Shown here piece by piece: positions 27,497 through 37,398 of a stretch of 64,000 nt of DNA. Every line of letters starts with the position of its first letter. The first letter of the stretch is position 1. This DNA is from Bacteroidota bacterium (GTDB taxonomy: Bacteria > Bacteroidota > Bacteroidia > Chitinophagales > Chitinophagaceae). The DNA lies in the NCBI GenBank assembly GCA_947476145.1, contig CANJPH010000004.1, forward strand, positions 50,833 through 114,832, read 5' to 3'. The position numbers and the translations under genes were made by a program. The notes beneath the pieces were generated by a model. It saw nothing but the letters and a program-made list of their open reading frames with translations. It was not told the origin of the DNA and did no database searches.

Positions 27497-30286
27497 ATGA
27501 TAAATAAATTGATTTATATATTCGTTTTAACGAGTGGGTTATTATTGTCCAGTCAAGCTAAAGCGCAGAACGTGACCATCGAAGGAACGGTTATGGATAG
27601 CAGTTCTAAAAAAACGCTGATTTCAGCCACCGTTTCTATTGCCAAGGCAACCGATTCTTCCTTATTAAACTTTACAAGAGCCGATGAAGATGGCTTTTTT
27701 AGATTTAAAAATATTGCTCCAGGAAAGTATCTATTATCCGTTTCTTATGTTGGATATGCCCCTTTATGGTTAGGCATTAAAGTGGGTGCTACGCCTACTT
27801 TGTCTTTAGGCAATATTTATATGATGGATGCAAGCAGTTTGTCTGATGTAACGGTGACGGCTCGCAGACCACCAGTGGTAATTAATGGAGACTCTATAGA
27901 ATTTAATTCCGAGAATTTCAAAACCGTGCCCAATGCAGTGGTGGAAGATATGTTAAAGAAAATGCCGGGTATCGAAGTAGATAAAGCAGGCGCCATCACC
28001 GTAAATGGAAAATCGGTGACCAAGGTATATGTGAATGGAAAAGAATTTTTCACGGGAGATCCAAAAATGGCCACCAAGAATTTACCAGCAGATGCGGTAG
28101 ATAAAATACAAGTATATGATCGCAAATCCGATCAAGCTATGTTTACTGGAATTGATGATGGGAATGAGGAAACGGCCATTAATATTAAGACCAAAAAAGA
28201 CCGCAAGCAATCCACTTTTGGAAAAATTGGTTCTGCTTTTGGAACGCCAGGCCGATTTGACGGACAAGGAAATGTAAACAGAATAAATAATGACGAGCAA
28301 TATTCGTTTATTGGGACTGCCAATAATGTAAATAAACAAAACTTTAATAATGGCGATATCACTAACTTTTCTGGCGGCGGCGGCGGAAGAGGCGGCGGCG
28401 GAATGACCATTAATTTTTCGGGCGGAGATGGTGGCACCGATGCCAATGCAAGAGGTGTAGCGGAAACCTACTCTTTAGGTGGTAATTATTCAAATGTATT
28501 GAATGACAAAAAAATGGATTTTAATACCAATGCAAATGCAAGTGATGTGTCTAGGTATAATACAAGTAATTCATTCACACAAAATTTAATTCCTGGGAAT
28601 ATTTTTAATAGAACGAGTAATTCAATTTCAAATAGCAGAAATCAACAACAAAGACTCAATGTTACCATTGATAATAAAGTTTCTGAAACCTTTTCATATA
28701 AGTACACGCCTAGTTTTTCTCAACAACATAACACATCCAATAGCGAGTCTACTACCAATACGACTTTGCCAGATGGTACACCCACCAACGGAACCGCTAC
28801 AAAATCTTCAAGTGTTTCGGATGCCACTAATTTCAACAATACTTTATTGTTAAGAAAAAAGTTTGAGAAAAAAGGTCGTACAATCTCTTCTACCATTACG
28901 CAAGGATACAATGAGTCTCTTTCCAACGGTAGTCAATTTACCGATCAGCTTTTTTACACAAAAGGCGTATTAACAAAAGATTCGATTTTAGACCAACAAA
29001 ATAAAAGAACAGGGCTAACGCAAAGTTATTCTGCGAATGTGGTGTATACCGAGCCTATTACTAAAAAATCTTTATTAGAGTTTAATGCATACTTAAATCA
29101 AAACAATAGCAGTTCAAGTAAAAGAGTATTTGATAAAAATGGCCCGAATGGACAATATGATTTATTGAATACTAGATTAACCAATGAATTTAATTCTGAG
29201 TATACTTATGCTGGCGGAGGAATGAACTATAGATTAAATCAAAAGAAATATAATTTCTCAACAGGATTCTCCTTGCAAAATGCAATGTTAAATGGAGTGA
29301 ATACAAGTACGAGTACTAAGATTAAGCAAGAGTTTAAAGACATCTTGCCATCTGCTATGTTCCAGTATAATTATTCTCAAACGCAGAACTTGAATTTTAC
29401 CTATCGTACCTCAACCAATCAGCCTTCTTTAACACAATTACAGCCGGTTTTGGATCAAAGTAATATTAACAATCAGTCTATCGGTAATCCAAATTTAAAG
29501 CGAACCTATAATCACAATTTGAACTTAAGATTCTTCTCTACTAAAATTCTTTCTCAACGCAATTTCTTTGCATTAATCAATGCGCAATTTGCGAATAACT
29601 CAATTGTGAATTATGATAGTATTTTACCAACCAGACAAACCCTGTCTAAGCCAGTAAACGTGAATGGTATTTATCGTGTCAATGCAACTGTAAATTATGG
29701 GTTTGGTGTTAAGAAATTATATTCAAGAATCAACTTTAGTTTAAACGCTGGTTATAATAATAATGTTAACTATGCAAATGGTGTTTTAAATACTATTATT
29801 ATTAAATCTTTGGCACCAAGTATTAATTATACTTTTAGTTTGGACGAAGTCTTAGACCTAACCCTTGTAGCAAGACATAATTACAACAATACCAACAATG
29901 CAATTAACAAAGCATTAAATACCAATTATGTAACTAGAATATACAATGCCGATGTAATTAACTACCTGCCTTTTAATATCGTAATGAGCCAATCCATGAA
30001 TTATACGATTAATGAAGGTAGAGCAGCAGGATTTAATACAGCCGTGCCTATTTGGAATGCAAGTATTTCAAAATTCTTTATGAAAAATAAAAGAGCGGAA
30101 TTAAAAATTAGCGCTTTTGATATCTTAAATAAAAATGTGGGCGTTTCTAGAAATGTATCTGCAAATCAAATTGTGGACCAATCTTATAACGTGATTAACC
30201 AATATTTCTTAATTGGGTTTACCTATAGTCTTCAGAAGTCGGGATTGGGTGGTGGTGGAGGTCCAAAGATGACCATTAGAATGTAA
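27497..30286 (+). CDS. Outer-membrane beta-barrel protein (TonB receptor-like, OMP_b-brl_3 type)
   Basis: 929 residues with a signal peptide (about 1-23). Residues about 25-110 are a carboxypeptidase-regulatory-like beta-sandwich (VTIEGTVMDSSSKKTLISA). A plug-like segment follows (VVEDMLKKMPGIEVDKAG), then a long barrel rich in Asn, Thr and Tyr. A Gly-rich run lies at about residues 291-315. It is the Bacteroidota family of TonB-dependent-like barrels that occurs with GLPGLI proteins, as here. The transported or secreted substrate is unknown; some family members relate to peptide or metal handling. Confidence 0.84.
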   Translation: MINKLIYIFVLTSGLLLSSQAKAQNVTIEGTVMDSSSKKTLISATVSIAKATDSSLLNFTRADEDGFFRFKNIAPGKYLLSVSYVGYAPLWLGIKVGATPTLSLGNIYMMDASSLSDVTVTARRPPVVINGDSIEFNSENFKTVPNAVVEDMLKKMPGIEVDKAGAITVNGKSVTKVYVNGKEFFTGDPKMATKNLPADAVDKIQVYDRKSDQAMFTGIDDGNEETAINIKTKKDRKQSTFGKIGSAFGTPGRFDGQGNVNRINNDEQYSFIGTANNVNKQNFNNGDITNFSGGGGGRGGGGMTINFSGGDGGTDANARGVAETYSLGGNYSNVLNDKKMDFNTNANASDVSRYNTSNSFTQNLIPGNIFNRTSNSISNSRNQQQRLNVTIDNKVSETFSYKYTPSFSQQHNTSNSESTTNTTLPDGTPTNGTATKSSSVSDATNFNNTLLLRKKFEKKGRTISSTITQGYNESLSNGSQFTDQLFYTKGVLTKDSILDQQNKRTGLTQSYSANVVYTEPITKKSLLEFNAYLNQNNSSSSKRVFDKNGPNGQYDLLNTRLTNEFNSEYTYAGGGMNYRLNQKKYNFSTGFSLQNAMLNGVNTSTSTKIKQEFKDILPSAMFQYNYSQTQNLNFTYRTSTNQPSLTQLQPVLDQSNINNQSIGNPNLKRTYNHNLNLRFFSTKILSQRNFFALINAQFANNSIVNYDSILPTRQTLSKPVNVNGIYRVNATVNYGFGVKKLYSRINFSLNAGYNNNVNYANGVLNTIIIKSLAPSINYTFSLDEVLDLTLVARHNYNNTNNAINKALNTNYVTRIYNADVINYLPFNIVMSQSMNYTINEGRAAGFNTAVPIWNASISKFFMKNKRAELKISAFDILNKNVGVSRNVSANQIVDQSYNVINQYFLIGFTYSLQKSGLGGGGGPKMTIRM

Positions 30287-30344
30287 TTACCCCGCCCTTA
30301 AGAAAATAAAAACTTATCTTTAAAAACATAAATAATATAATAGT

Positions 30345-31193
30345 ATGAAAAAAATATCAATTGCTTTGTTCATTGGTTTGTTTGCTTTTGTAGCAGCCAA
30401 TGCACAAATGAAAGAAGGTAAAATTGTTTACGAACGTAAAATTAATATGTGGAAAATGATTACTGATCCAGAAATGAGAACTAGAATTCCTGAGTTTAGA
30501 ACTTCTGAATTTGAGTTGTTATTCAATGATCAAGCAAGTTTATTCCGCAATGTACCCGAGGACGAAGCACCCGATCCATTTGCTAACAATGGAGGAGAAA
30601 GAGGAGGAAGGGCTTTTACTTTTCGTATGCCTGAAACCACTACCTATACCGATATCAATGCTCAAATGCAATACGAGTCAAGACCTATGTTTGAAAAAAC
30701 ATTTTTAGTGGTAGATTCTTTAAGTCCTTTAAAATGGAAAATTTCAGAAGAAACAAAAACCATTGCAAAGCATGTATGTAAAAAAGCAACCACTATGATC
30801 ACTGCCCAAAATGTAAGAATTGGTGGCGGAGGAGGTGGCGCGCGCGCGATGGGACGTAACAATGGCGATACAACCAATAGACCAACTGCTGCAATTACAC
30901 CTAAAGAAACAGAAGTGGTAGTTTGGTATACCGAGGACATTATTGCTTCTGTAGGCCCAGATAATTATTTTGGTTTGCCTGGTGCTATTTTAGAAGTGGA
31001 CATGGACAATGGTGCCACCGTAACTACTGCCACAGAAGTAACTGCTAAGTATCCAAAGAAAGAATTGGTGCAACCAACCAAAGGGGATAAAATGAATAAG
31101 GCTCAATTCCAAGATACCATGAAAAAATTAATGGAAGACATGCAAAGAGGTGGCGGCATGGGTGGCATGAGAATAAGAATGGGCAACAACTAA
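30345..31193 (+). CDS. GLPGLI-family secreted protein
   Basis: 282 residues with a signal peptide (about 1-20, ANAQ). The family motif appears as YFGLPGAILEV (GLPGLI with Ala for Leu). The N-terminal GKIVYERKINMWK and WYTEDI segments fit the family too. A Gly/Arg-rich insert at about residues 160-175 corresponds to an alternating CGCGCG DNA stretch. It sits 58 bases after the OMP gene; the two families are regularly paired and probably act together at the outer membrane. No function is established. Confidence 0.86.
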   Translation: MKKISIALFIGLFAFVAANAQMKEGKIVYERKINMWKMITDPEMRTRIPEFRTSEFELLFNDQASLFRNVPEDEAPDPFANNGGERGGRAFTFRMPETTTYTDINAQMQYESRPMFEKTFLVVDSLSPLKWKISEETKTIAKHVCKKATTMITAQNVRIGGGGGGARAMGRNNGDTTNRPTAAITPKETEVVVWYTEDIIASVGPDNYFGLPGAILEVDMDNGATVTTATEVTAKYPKKELVQPTKGDKMNKAQFQDTMKKLMEDMQRGGGMGGMRIRMGNN

Positions 31194-31200
31194 TTATAAG

Positions 31201-33270
31201 CTACTGGGCGCTAAGTAAGGACCAGTTAAAACCAATGGCAATGCTGCGTGGCTCCCCAATATAATAGGAGTACGCAGCATTTCCTTTTATACTAAAATTT
31301 CTGGTTGCCATAGACGAATAATAGGTATTGGTCGCGTTAAGTATATGAAGCCAGTACCTAAAATTTTTATGCGTCATATTTATTTTCACATTCAACAAGT
31401 CAAATCCCGGATACACAGTGGTATTGGTTTCGTCCATAAAATATTTGGACTGGTGTTGCCAGTCGGCCATCAATAATATTTTTTGAGTTGGCTTCCACTC
31501 TGCTGAAAATGTTCCCCAATACCTTGGCGCCGCATTCATTTCATTACCACTTACATTCACCCCTTTCAAAATAGTGGATGTATAACGGTGACTTGCATTT
31601 GTACCCACAAAGTTGACTGTCCAATGATTAGATAGCTTGTATTTAATTTGATACTCTAAGCCCATATGTTTTGTACTACCCGTATTTTGATTCAGGTTAA
31701 CGCCATCGGGTTGTCTCACGGAAACAATTTCGTTATTGCCATTCATTTGGTAAGCACTTATTTCCATATGCCATTGTTTGCTAGTATACCAAAGGCCTGT
31801 CTCTATATTATAAAAATACTGAGGCAATAGATAAGGAACCTTGATGGCATTGTACATTTCTGTTATTTGAGGAGGCACAAATCCTTTGCTATAATTAAGA
31901 TATCCTCCAAAATTATTTTTATTATAAGTGAATCCAATTTTTGGTGTAAACTGATTAAAATTATTATTGCTACTTGGCGAACCGCTAACTATTTGGTTGC
32001 GAAATAAATATTCAAATTGATCATAGCGCATGGAAATATTCATGTTTATATCCTTACCCAAATTTGTAACCAAATTAATATACAATGCTGCATTCTGAAT
32101 ATCAGTTTGGTAATTTGTGAGTAAGGAATCCTTGGAAGGATAGGAAAAGGAAGTAAATTTTCCAAGTATTGAATCCTTGATGATATCAATATATTTAGCT
32201 TTTAATTTTTGTTGTGTATTGTCAAAGCTTCCGCCTGCAATGATTTTACTATGTAAACTTGGAATAGATAGGATATGTTGAAAATCCAAAACAATAGAAT
32301 GAAACAAATTGCTATTGGTTTGCCCTTTAAATTTTATAGGACTATTGGTTGATGCAATGGCATAGGTTGGATTTTGATCCATTTGATTATCTCGATATAA
32401 GACGTTGAACACCGATTGATGATATGCATTCCAATTGTATTCCAAATTTTGCCTCAATCTTAAAGCATTTAATTGACGATAGGTAAAAGTTTGTAGGGAC
32501 TTAAAATTACGTTCTACAAAACGGATACTATCTACCGATCCGGTCATTTGAGCGTAATAATCAATGTATTGTAGCGTTTGGTAGCCCTTCCATTTTTCAT
32601 TGAATAGAAAGTCATGACGAATACTCACTGCTTTTTTTAAATAATTACTATAGTCAATAGGTCCATTCTTTTGAGCACTCCAATTAGCATTTAATAACCA
32701 TCCTCCTTTTTTTGTAGGCAACCCAATGCTTGCCTCTATTTTTTTAAACCCTAAACTGTTTATTTGATTTCCTAGTTCAACTGTTTTTTTTGTAGGAGCG
32801 GGTTTAGTGAAAAAATTGACGACTCCTCCAATTGCTTCCGCGCCATATAGGGAAGAAGCAGGACCTTTAATAATTTCAATATGATCCGTGAATGCATTAT
32901 TAATTTCTATCAACGCGTTGTTGCTAAATAGTCCACTTGTTCGAATCGGCAGGCCATCTTCTAGGTATAAATAAAGCCCTTTTAAAGAAATAGGTTGTCT
33001 AATAGACATCATATGCTGTTCATTGCCAATACTTGGCATATAGACCCCAGTAACTTTGTTTAATAAAAAGTCAATTCTTGTTACGTTTTCCTTTTTTAGT
33101 GTGGTTGCACTTAAAATTGAAATCGCAATAGGGGCTTCCTTTCTGGTTTGATTTAATTTATTAGCAGTAACCACGATGGTATCCAACTGAATGTTGACAG
33201 GGCTTTGCGCCATTCCTTTTATTTGGAATAGTATAAATGATGTATATAAGAGTCGGAAACAAATCTTCAT
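31201..33270 (-). CDS. TonB-dependent outer-membrane receptor
   Basis: 689 residues with a signal peptide (about 1-21). A TonB-box-like region and plug domain occupy about 28-160: DTIVVTANKLNQTRKEAP, then the plug end HIEIIKGPASSLYGAEAIGGVVNFFTK. A 22-strand-type barrel follows with a typical aromatic C-terminal region (SIAIGFNWSLL). There is no N-terminal carboxypeptidase-like extension, so this is a classic siderophore/cobalamin/metal-type receptor and not a SusC. The ligand is unknown. No partner gene is adjacent; it converges with the GLPGLI gene. Confidence 0.85.
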   Translation of the reverse strand: MKICFRLLYTSFILFQIKGMAQSPVNIQLDTIVVTANKLNQTRKEAPIAISILSATTLKKENVTRIDFLLNKVTGVYMPSIGNEQHMMSIRQPISLKGLYLYLEDGLPIRTSGLFSNNALIEINNAFTDHIEIIKGPASSLYGAEAIGGVVNFFTKPAPTKKTVELGNQINSLGFKKIEASIGLPTKKGGWLLNANWSAQKNGPIDYSNYLKKAVSIRHDFLFNEKWKGYQTLQYIDYYAQMTGSVDSIRFVERNFKSLQTFTYRQLNALRLRQNLEYNWNAYHQSVFNVLYRDNQMDQNPTYAIASTNSPIKFKGQTNSNLFHSIVLDFQHILSIPSLHSKIIAGGSFDNTQQKLKAKYIDIIKDSILGKFTSFSYPSKDSLLTNYQTDIQNAALYINLVTNLGKDINMNISMRYDQFEYLFRNQIVSGSPSSNNNFNQFTPKIGFTYNKNNFGGYLNYSKGFVPPQITEMYNAIKVPYLLPQYFYNIETGLWYTSKQWHMEISAYQMNGNNEIVSVRQPDGVNLNQNTGSTKHMGLEYQIKYKLSNHWTVNFVGTNASHRYTSTILKGVNVSGNEMNAAPRYWGTFSAEWKPTQKILLMADWQHQSKYFMDETNTTVYPGFDLLNVKINMTHKNFRYWLHILNATNTYYSSMATRNFSIKGNAAYSYYIGEPRSIAIGFNWSLLSAQ

Positions 33271-33327
33271 TATTGTAAAAATAGTACTTAATTTAGTTTA
33301 AGCTTCATGAACTATTAAATTCAAATT

Positions 33328-34617
33328 ATGAAAAAAATAATCCAGGTCATTTTATTTTGTGGTCTTATGTTCTCGTCTACAGCGCAGGTTAAAACAGTAA
33401 GAGAACAAGCAACTATTATCAACGAACTTTTATCCGACCGATTAAATAATTTACTACCTAGTTTAATGAGTAAACATAATATTGATTGCTGGGTACTTAT
33501 GACTAGGGAATATAACGAGGATCCTATTGTGAAAACGATGTTGCCCGCAGAGTGGCTTGCTGCAAGAAGACGAACCATATTGGTGTTTTATAATAATCCC
33601 CAGTCTGGCAAACTGGAAAAGTATGCGATTGCCAGGTATGCGGTGGGTAAAGAAATACAGTCCGCTTGGGATGTGGCCAAAACACCTGATCAATGGGAAG
33701 CACTTGTGGGGCTAATTACTAAGCTACAGCCTAAGCAAATTGCATTAAATGTATCTTCTGACTTTGGACATGCCGATGGCTTAGACCATACCGAGTATAT
33801 GGAGTTTATGAGTTATTTGAGTGTTGATCAAAAGTCCAAAGTAATGTCTGCCCAACCATTAGCGGTTGCCTGGTTGGAAACAAGAACTGAAAAAGAGATG
33901 GCTTATTATCCAACACTTTTAGAAATCACCCATCAGATTATTAAAGAAGGGTTTAGTAATAAAGTAATTAAGGTAGATGAAACCACCACCACCGATTTAG
34001 AATGGTGGTTTAGACAAAAATTAAGCGATATGGGATTAAGTACTTGGTTTCACCCCTCTGTGGAAATACAAAGAAGAAATGCAAAGAACAAGGAAGCTGT
34101 GATTCGTAGAGGTGATTTTTTACATGTTGATTTTGGCATTTCCTATTTAAGACTTAATTCTGATGTACAAGAACATGCGTATGTGTTATTAGCCAATGAG
34201 AAAAATATACCCCAAAATTTAGTGCAAGCTTTTGAACAAACCAACCAGCTGCAGGATATTTTAACCAATAGTTTTGGTACTGGTAAATCGGGTAATGAAA
34301 TTTTGGCCAATACCATTACAATCGCAAAGTCAAAAGGAATAGCACCTAGCATTTACACCCATCCTATTGGTATGCATGGTCATGCGGCAGGCCCTACCAT
34401 TGGAATGTGGGATATGCAAAACGGAGTACCTGGATCGGGGGATTATAAAATGTATTCCAATACTTGCTATTCCATAGAGCTAAATGCGACGCATCATTTA
34501 AGTGATTGGGAAAATCCAGTGAAGGTAGCGTTAGAGCAAAACGGGTATTTCAATGGAAAAATTTTCTCTTATATTGACGGTAGGCAAACAAAAATCATTC
34601 CAATTACATTTGATTAA
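33328..34617 (+). CDS. Secreted M24-family metallopeptidase (Xaa-Pro peptidase-like)
   Basis: 429 residues with a signal peptide (about 1-20, SSTAQ). The N-terminal half is a creatinase-like domain. The C-terminal pita-bread domain holds the metal ligands: Asp268 and Asp279 (HVDFGISYLRLNSDV), a His in the HPIGMHGHAAGP region (350/352) and Glu384 (YSIELN). A final Glu expected near the end is less clear. It likely removes N-terminal residues before proline in the periplasm. It has its own terminator downstream. Confidence 0.84.
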   Translation: MKKIIQVILFCGLMFSSTAQVKTVREQATIINELLSDRLNNLLPSLMSKHNIDCWVLMTREYNEDPIVKTMLPAEWLAARRRTILVFYNNPQSGKLEKYAIARYAVGKEIQSAWDVAKTPDQWEALVGLITKLQPKQIALNVSSDFGHADGLDHTEYMEFMSYLSVDQKSKVMSAQPLAVAWLETRTEKEMAYYPTLLEITHQIIKEGFSNKVIKVDETTTTDLEWWFRQKLSDMGLSTWFHPSVEIQRRNAKNKEAVIRRGDFLHVDFGISYLRLNSDVQEHAYVLLANEKNIPQNLVQAFEQTNQLQDILTNSFGTGKSGNEILANTITIAKSKGIAPSIYTHPIGMHGHAAGPTIGMWDMQNGVPGSGDYKMYSNTCYSIELNATHHLSDWENPVKVALEQNGYFNGKIFSYIDGRQTKIIPITFD

Positions 34618-34632
34618 TATTCATGAAGCTTC

Positions 34633-34667
34633 AAAAAAAATCCCGCTCTCGTAGCGGGATTTTTTTA
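34633..34667. terminator. Strong bidirectional terminator
   Basis: TCCCGCT/AGCGGGA forms a 7-bp GC-rich stem around CTCGT, flanked by eight A and seven T. It ends both the M24 peptidase gene and the PiT operon on the opposite strand. Confidence 0.9.
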
Positions 34668-34695
34668 GTATAAATTTAAAAGCCTTTTATTATTT

Positions 34696-36411
34696 TTAAT
34701 ACTTCATTATAAAGCTGACAATAAAATAGGAAATTGCAGCTAGAATAGCACTTACGGGAATTGTTAAAACCCAAGCCCATAATAAATTGGTGGTAACACC
34801 CCATCTAACTGCACTAATACGCTTGGTTACCCCTACACCAATAATGGAACCCGTAATGGTATGTGTGGTTGAAACAGGAATACCCATTTGACCCGTAAAG
34901 AATAAAGTAAAAGCACCTGCAGTTTCTGCAGCAACCCCTTCTAATGGCGTTACTTTGGTAATTTTTGTACCCATTGTTTTTACTATTTTCCATCCTCCGC
35001 TCATGGTACCCAATCCAATGGCTATATAACAAGCAGCAGGTACCCAGCCTGGCAGTTGTCCAAAATCCTGAATGGATCCATGTGCAATGAGTGCGGCACC
35101 AATAATACCCATCACTTTTTGTGCATCATTACCTCCGTGACCAATACTAAATGCAGCAGAACTAAATAATTGCAATTTTTTGAACATATAGGACATGGTA
35201 TAAGCCGAAGGTGTTTTTATTTTTTCTACATATAAATAAACTAACATGAAAAGAATGGCGGCACCAATAATTCCATATTCTATAACTGCATTATCGGCTT
35301 TAGAAATTTCATTTGAAAAATCTCTTTGGATATTAAATGCTTCTAATTTAGCCTTCACATTATCAATATTTTTTGCTTTAATTGGATAAATCAAATTCAT
35401 GGCTATAATTGCAGAATCAGCACTCATTTTTTTAGACATATATAATTTTAACGGCTCCTTGTATCCTTCCGTTTTGTCTTTTGCAATATCATACTCTGCT
35501 TTAATTTCTTTATTATCAGGAGCCTTTGCCTCTAATACTAAAAAATCATTGGCATTGCGCGCAGCATCTTTAATTTTACTAACTGCTACAATTTGCAACC
35601 AACCGTTATCATTTGATAGCTTAGCAATATAGTCTGCACCTGTTTGATCATATTTAGATAAATAAGGGCTCACATGATTATAGATCTCGTTTGCTTTCGC
35701 TAATTTTTCTTTATTAACTGTTAGTTTTTTTAACAACACCGTATCGCCTTGTTTTTGTTTTAAGTCCGATTCAATGCTTGAAATTTCTTTGCTGTATTTG
35801 TCTATGCCATAGAATTTTTGAACATTTTCTCTAATTTTTGTTTCTTCAAAATGATCAAACATTAAGATGGTAGCAAAAGTAGCAAGTGAAATAATGGCGA
35901 GTCGCCACCAAATATTTCGCATGATGGTAACAAGTGTTATAAAAACGGATATTACAATACCAATGATGGGTGCTAAAAAGATAAATAAAATGGTTTTAAT
36001 AATGGTGTCTGCATCTACAATCTTCGCCCAGGAATAGCCTATACCTTTCGTTGTTAAAGCATGTGCAATTGCCGCACCGGCAAAGCCACCAATCAAAGTA
36101 TGCGAGGAGGAAGAGGGTATTCCATACCACCAAGTAAGTAGGTTCCAGAAAATAGCGGCCAACAATCCAGAAAAAATAACAGGCAGTGTAATAAAATCTT
36201 TATAAACAGTTTTGCTTATAGAATTGGCTACTGCATGATCTTTAAAAATCCAAAATGCCAATACATTAAAAAAAGCAGCCCAAAGCACTGCTTGTAATGG
36301 CGTTAGTACTTTAGTAGAAACAACTGTTGCGATAGAATTCGCTGAATCATGAAATCCGTTGATATAATCAAAAATCAGCGCAAGCGCTATAATAATAATT
36401 AGTAAGGTCAT
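34696..36411 (-). CDS. pit: PiT-family inorganic phosphate transporter with large central insert
   Basis: 571 residues. Both PiT signatures are visible: GFHDSANSIAT at 19-29 and GGNDAQKVMG around 430. About 10-11 hydrophobic segments surround a hydrophilic, Lys/Glu/Asp-rich region of about 190 residues (187-376) between two halves. Classic PiT proteins have a shorter central loop. The protein moves phosphate with Na+ or H+. The gene lies 11 bases downstream of the DUF47 gene, its usual regulator. Confidence 0.88.
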   Translation of the reverse strand: MTLLIIIIALALIFDYINGFHDSANSIATVVSTKVLTPLQAVLWAAFFNVLAFWIFKDHAVANSISKTVYKDFITLPVIFSGLLAAIFWNLLTWWYGIPSSSSHTLIGGFAGAAIAHALTTKGIGYSWAKIVDADTIIKTILFIFLAPIIGIVISVFITLVTIMRNIWWRLAIISLATFATILMFDHFEETKIRENVQKFYGIDKYSKEISSIESDLKQKQGDTVLLKKLTVNKEKLAKANEIYNHVSPYLSKYDQTGADYIAKLSNDNGWLQIVAVSKIKDAARNANDFLVLEAKAPDNKEIKAEYDIAKDKTEGYKEPLKLYMSKKMSADSAIIAMNLIYPIKAKNIDNVKAKLEAFNIQRDFSNEISKADNAVIEYGIIGAAILFMLVYLYVEKIKTPSAYTMSYMFKKLQLFSSAAFSIGHGGNDAQKVMGIIGAALIAHGSIQDFGQLPGWVPAACYIAIGLGTMSGGWKIVKTMGTKITKVTPLEGVAAETAGAFTLFFTGQMGIPVSTTHTITGSIIGVGVTKRISAVRWGVTTNLLWAWVLTIPVSAILAAISYFIVSFIMKY

Positions 36412-36422
36412 CGTTGTTGTAA

Positions 36423-37070
36423 TTAAGCGTACTTGATAATAATTGATTCAATCACATTAGAAACATCTTCAATCTTATCTGTTGCAATTTCAAGTACCTG
36501 ATAAATTTCTCTTTTCTTGATTACTTCTTTGAAATCATTTTCTTGTTCAAATAACTTCTCAATACTCATATCAAATACATCGTCCGCTTGATTCTCGATA
36601 CTATTTACCTTAATCATGGCCTCGGTCATTTCCTTTATATTTTTCATGTTACGAAGTCCCATAACAGCTTTTTTAGTTTCTGCAGTTCCTTGTAAAATAA
36701 GTTCTGCTAATTTGTGTATACCTGTGTCATTAGGATTTACTTTATAAAAATTTATTTTTTTAGCAGAAGCGTAAATATAGTCAGCGATATCATCTAATGA
36801 AGTAGCTAAATAGTGAATATCCTCTCTATCAAATGGTGTGATAAAATTTCTTCCCAATTCTGTAAAAATATTATGCGTTAAGTCGTCATTTTTATGTTCT
36901 AAATTTTCAATCTGTGCCAAAATATTAGCTCTAATATCAGCATCTGGCTCGTTTACCATTTCTTTTAATTTTCCGCCCATCTCATAAACATGCTCTGCAA
37001 CTTCTTCAAATAATTGAAAAAATACTCTGTCTTTTGGTAAGAAAATCTTCATGATTGAATTTAAGCCCAT
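36423..37070 (-). CDS. DUF47/PhoU-like accessory protein of PiT
   Basis: 215 residues, helical, cytoplasmic. LPKDRVFFQLFEEVAEH near the N-terminus, ENLEHKNDDLTHNI and TPFDREDIHYLATSLDDIADYI are the DUF47 pattern (PhoU-like four-helix metal-binding bundle). It is encoded immediately before PiT and adjusts phosphate transport. A second in-frame ATG at 37052 (MKIFLPKD) is a possible true start. Confidence 0.86.
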   Translation of the reverse strand: MGLNSIMKIFLPKDRVFFQLFEEVAEHVYEMGGKLKEMVNEPDADIRANILAQIENLEHKNDDLTHNIFTELGRNFITPFDREDIHYLATSLDDIADYIYASAKKINFYKVNPNDTGIHKLAELILQGTAETKKAVMGLRNMKNIKEMTEAMIKVNSIENQADDVFDMSIEKLFEQENDFKEVIKKREIYQVLEIATDKIEDVSNVIESIIIKYA

Positions 37071-37204
37071 AACTAATAATTTTTAATTGATTGTAGGCTG
37101 TAAAAATGCAGTTTTAGGCTTTAATTATTAGGTTTTATAGATTACTAAATTGTTAACAAATGCATCTTTTTGTAGGCAATATGAACGGCCTTTTTGGGCG
37201 TAAA

Positions 37205-37229
37205 AAAGGGAGGCATTTAGCCTCCCTTT
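37205..37229 (-). terminator. Orphan terminator hairpin (possible end of a small RNA)
   Basis: AAAGGGAGGC/GCCTCCCTTT makes a perfect 10-bp stem with a 5-base loop. On the minus strand it is followed by TTT (six T in all), on the plus strand only by TTTACA. No coding gene ends near it on either strand. Confidence 0.65.
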
Positions 37230-37302
37230 ACAAAATCCGTTAGCTTTCCCCCAAAAGCTCACCAAATATCTTTTATAATTTTAGTTAGCCTTTAGAAATG
37301 AG

Positions 37303-37329
37303 TTACCAATTGCGCAATGAAATAGGTAA
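37303..37329. promoter_or_regulatory. Nested palindrome, candidate operator of the membrane regulator
   Basis: TTACC (37303-37307) and GGTAA (37325-37329) flank a perfect palindrome ATTGCGCAAT (37309-37318). It lies 70-96 bases before the ATG of the membrane regulator, a plausible operator position. Not a motif I can name. Confidence 0.35.
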
Positions 37330-37398
37330 TTTTCTTATCTTCAAACTATCATAACAAACCTAATACGCGTTATTTACCTATTAAAATATTGAAAATCA

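Larger units (their letters stand above)
37071..37398. other. 328-base gap with a stray terminator and palindromes
   Basis: The gap separates divergent genes (DUF47 and the membrane regulator). It holds a 10-base palindrome TTGTTAACAA (37150-37159), a strong hairpin (37205-37229) and nested inverted repeats (37303-37329). No open frame of convincing length is present. A terminator in a divergent gap with no gene before it suggests a short RNA transcript; direct evidence is lacking. Confidence 0.5.

Noticed and set aside
28132..28446. Antisense frame with Pro-rich translation opposite the OMP gene
   Set aside because: It is the shadow of the Gly-rich coding strand of the OMP gene.
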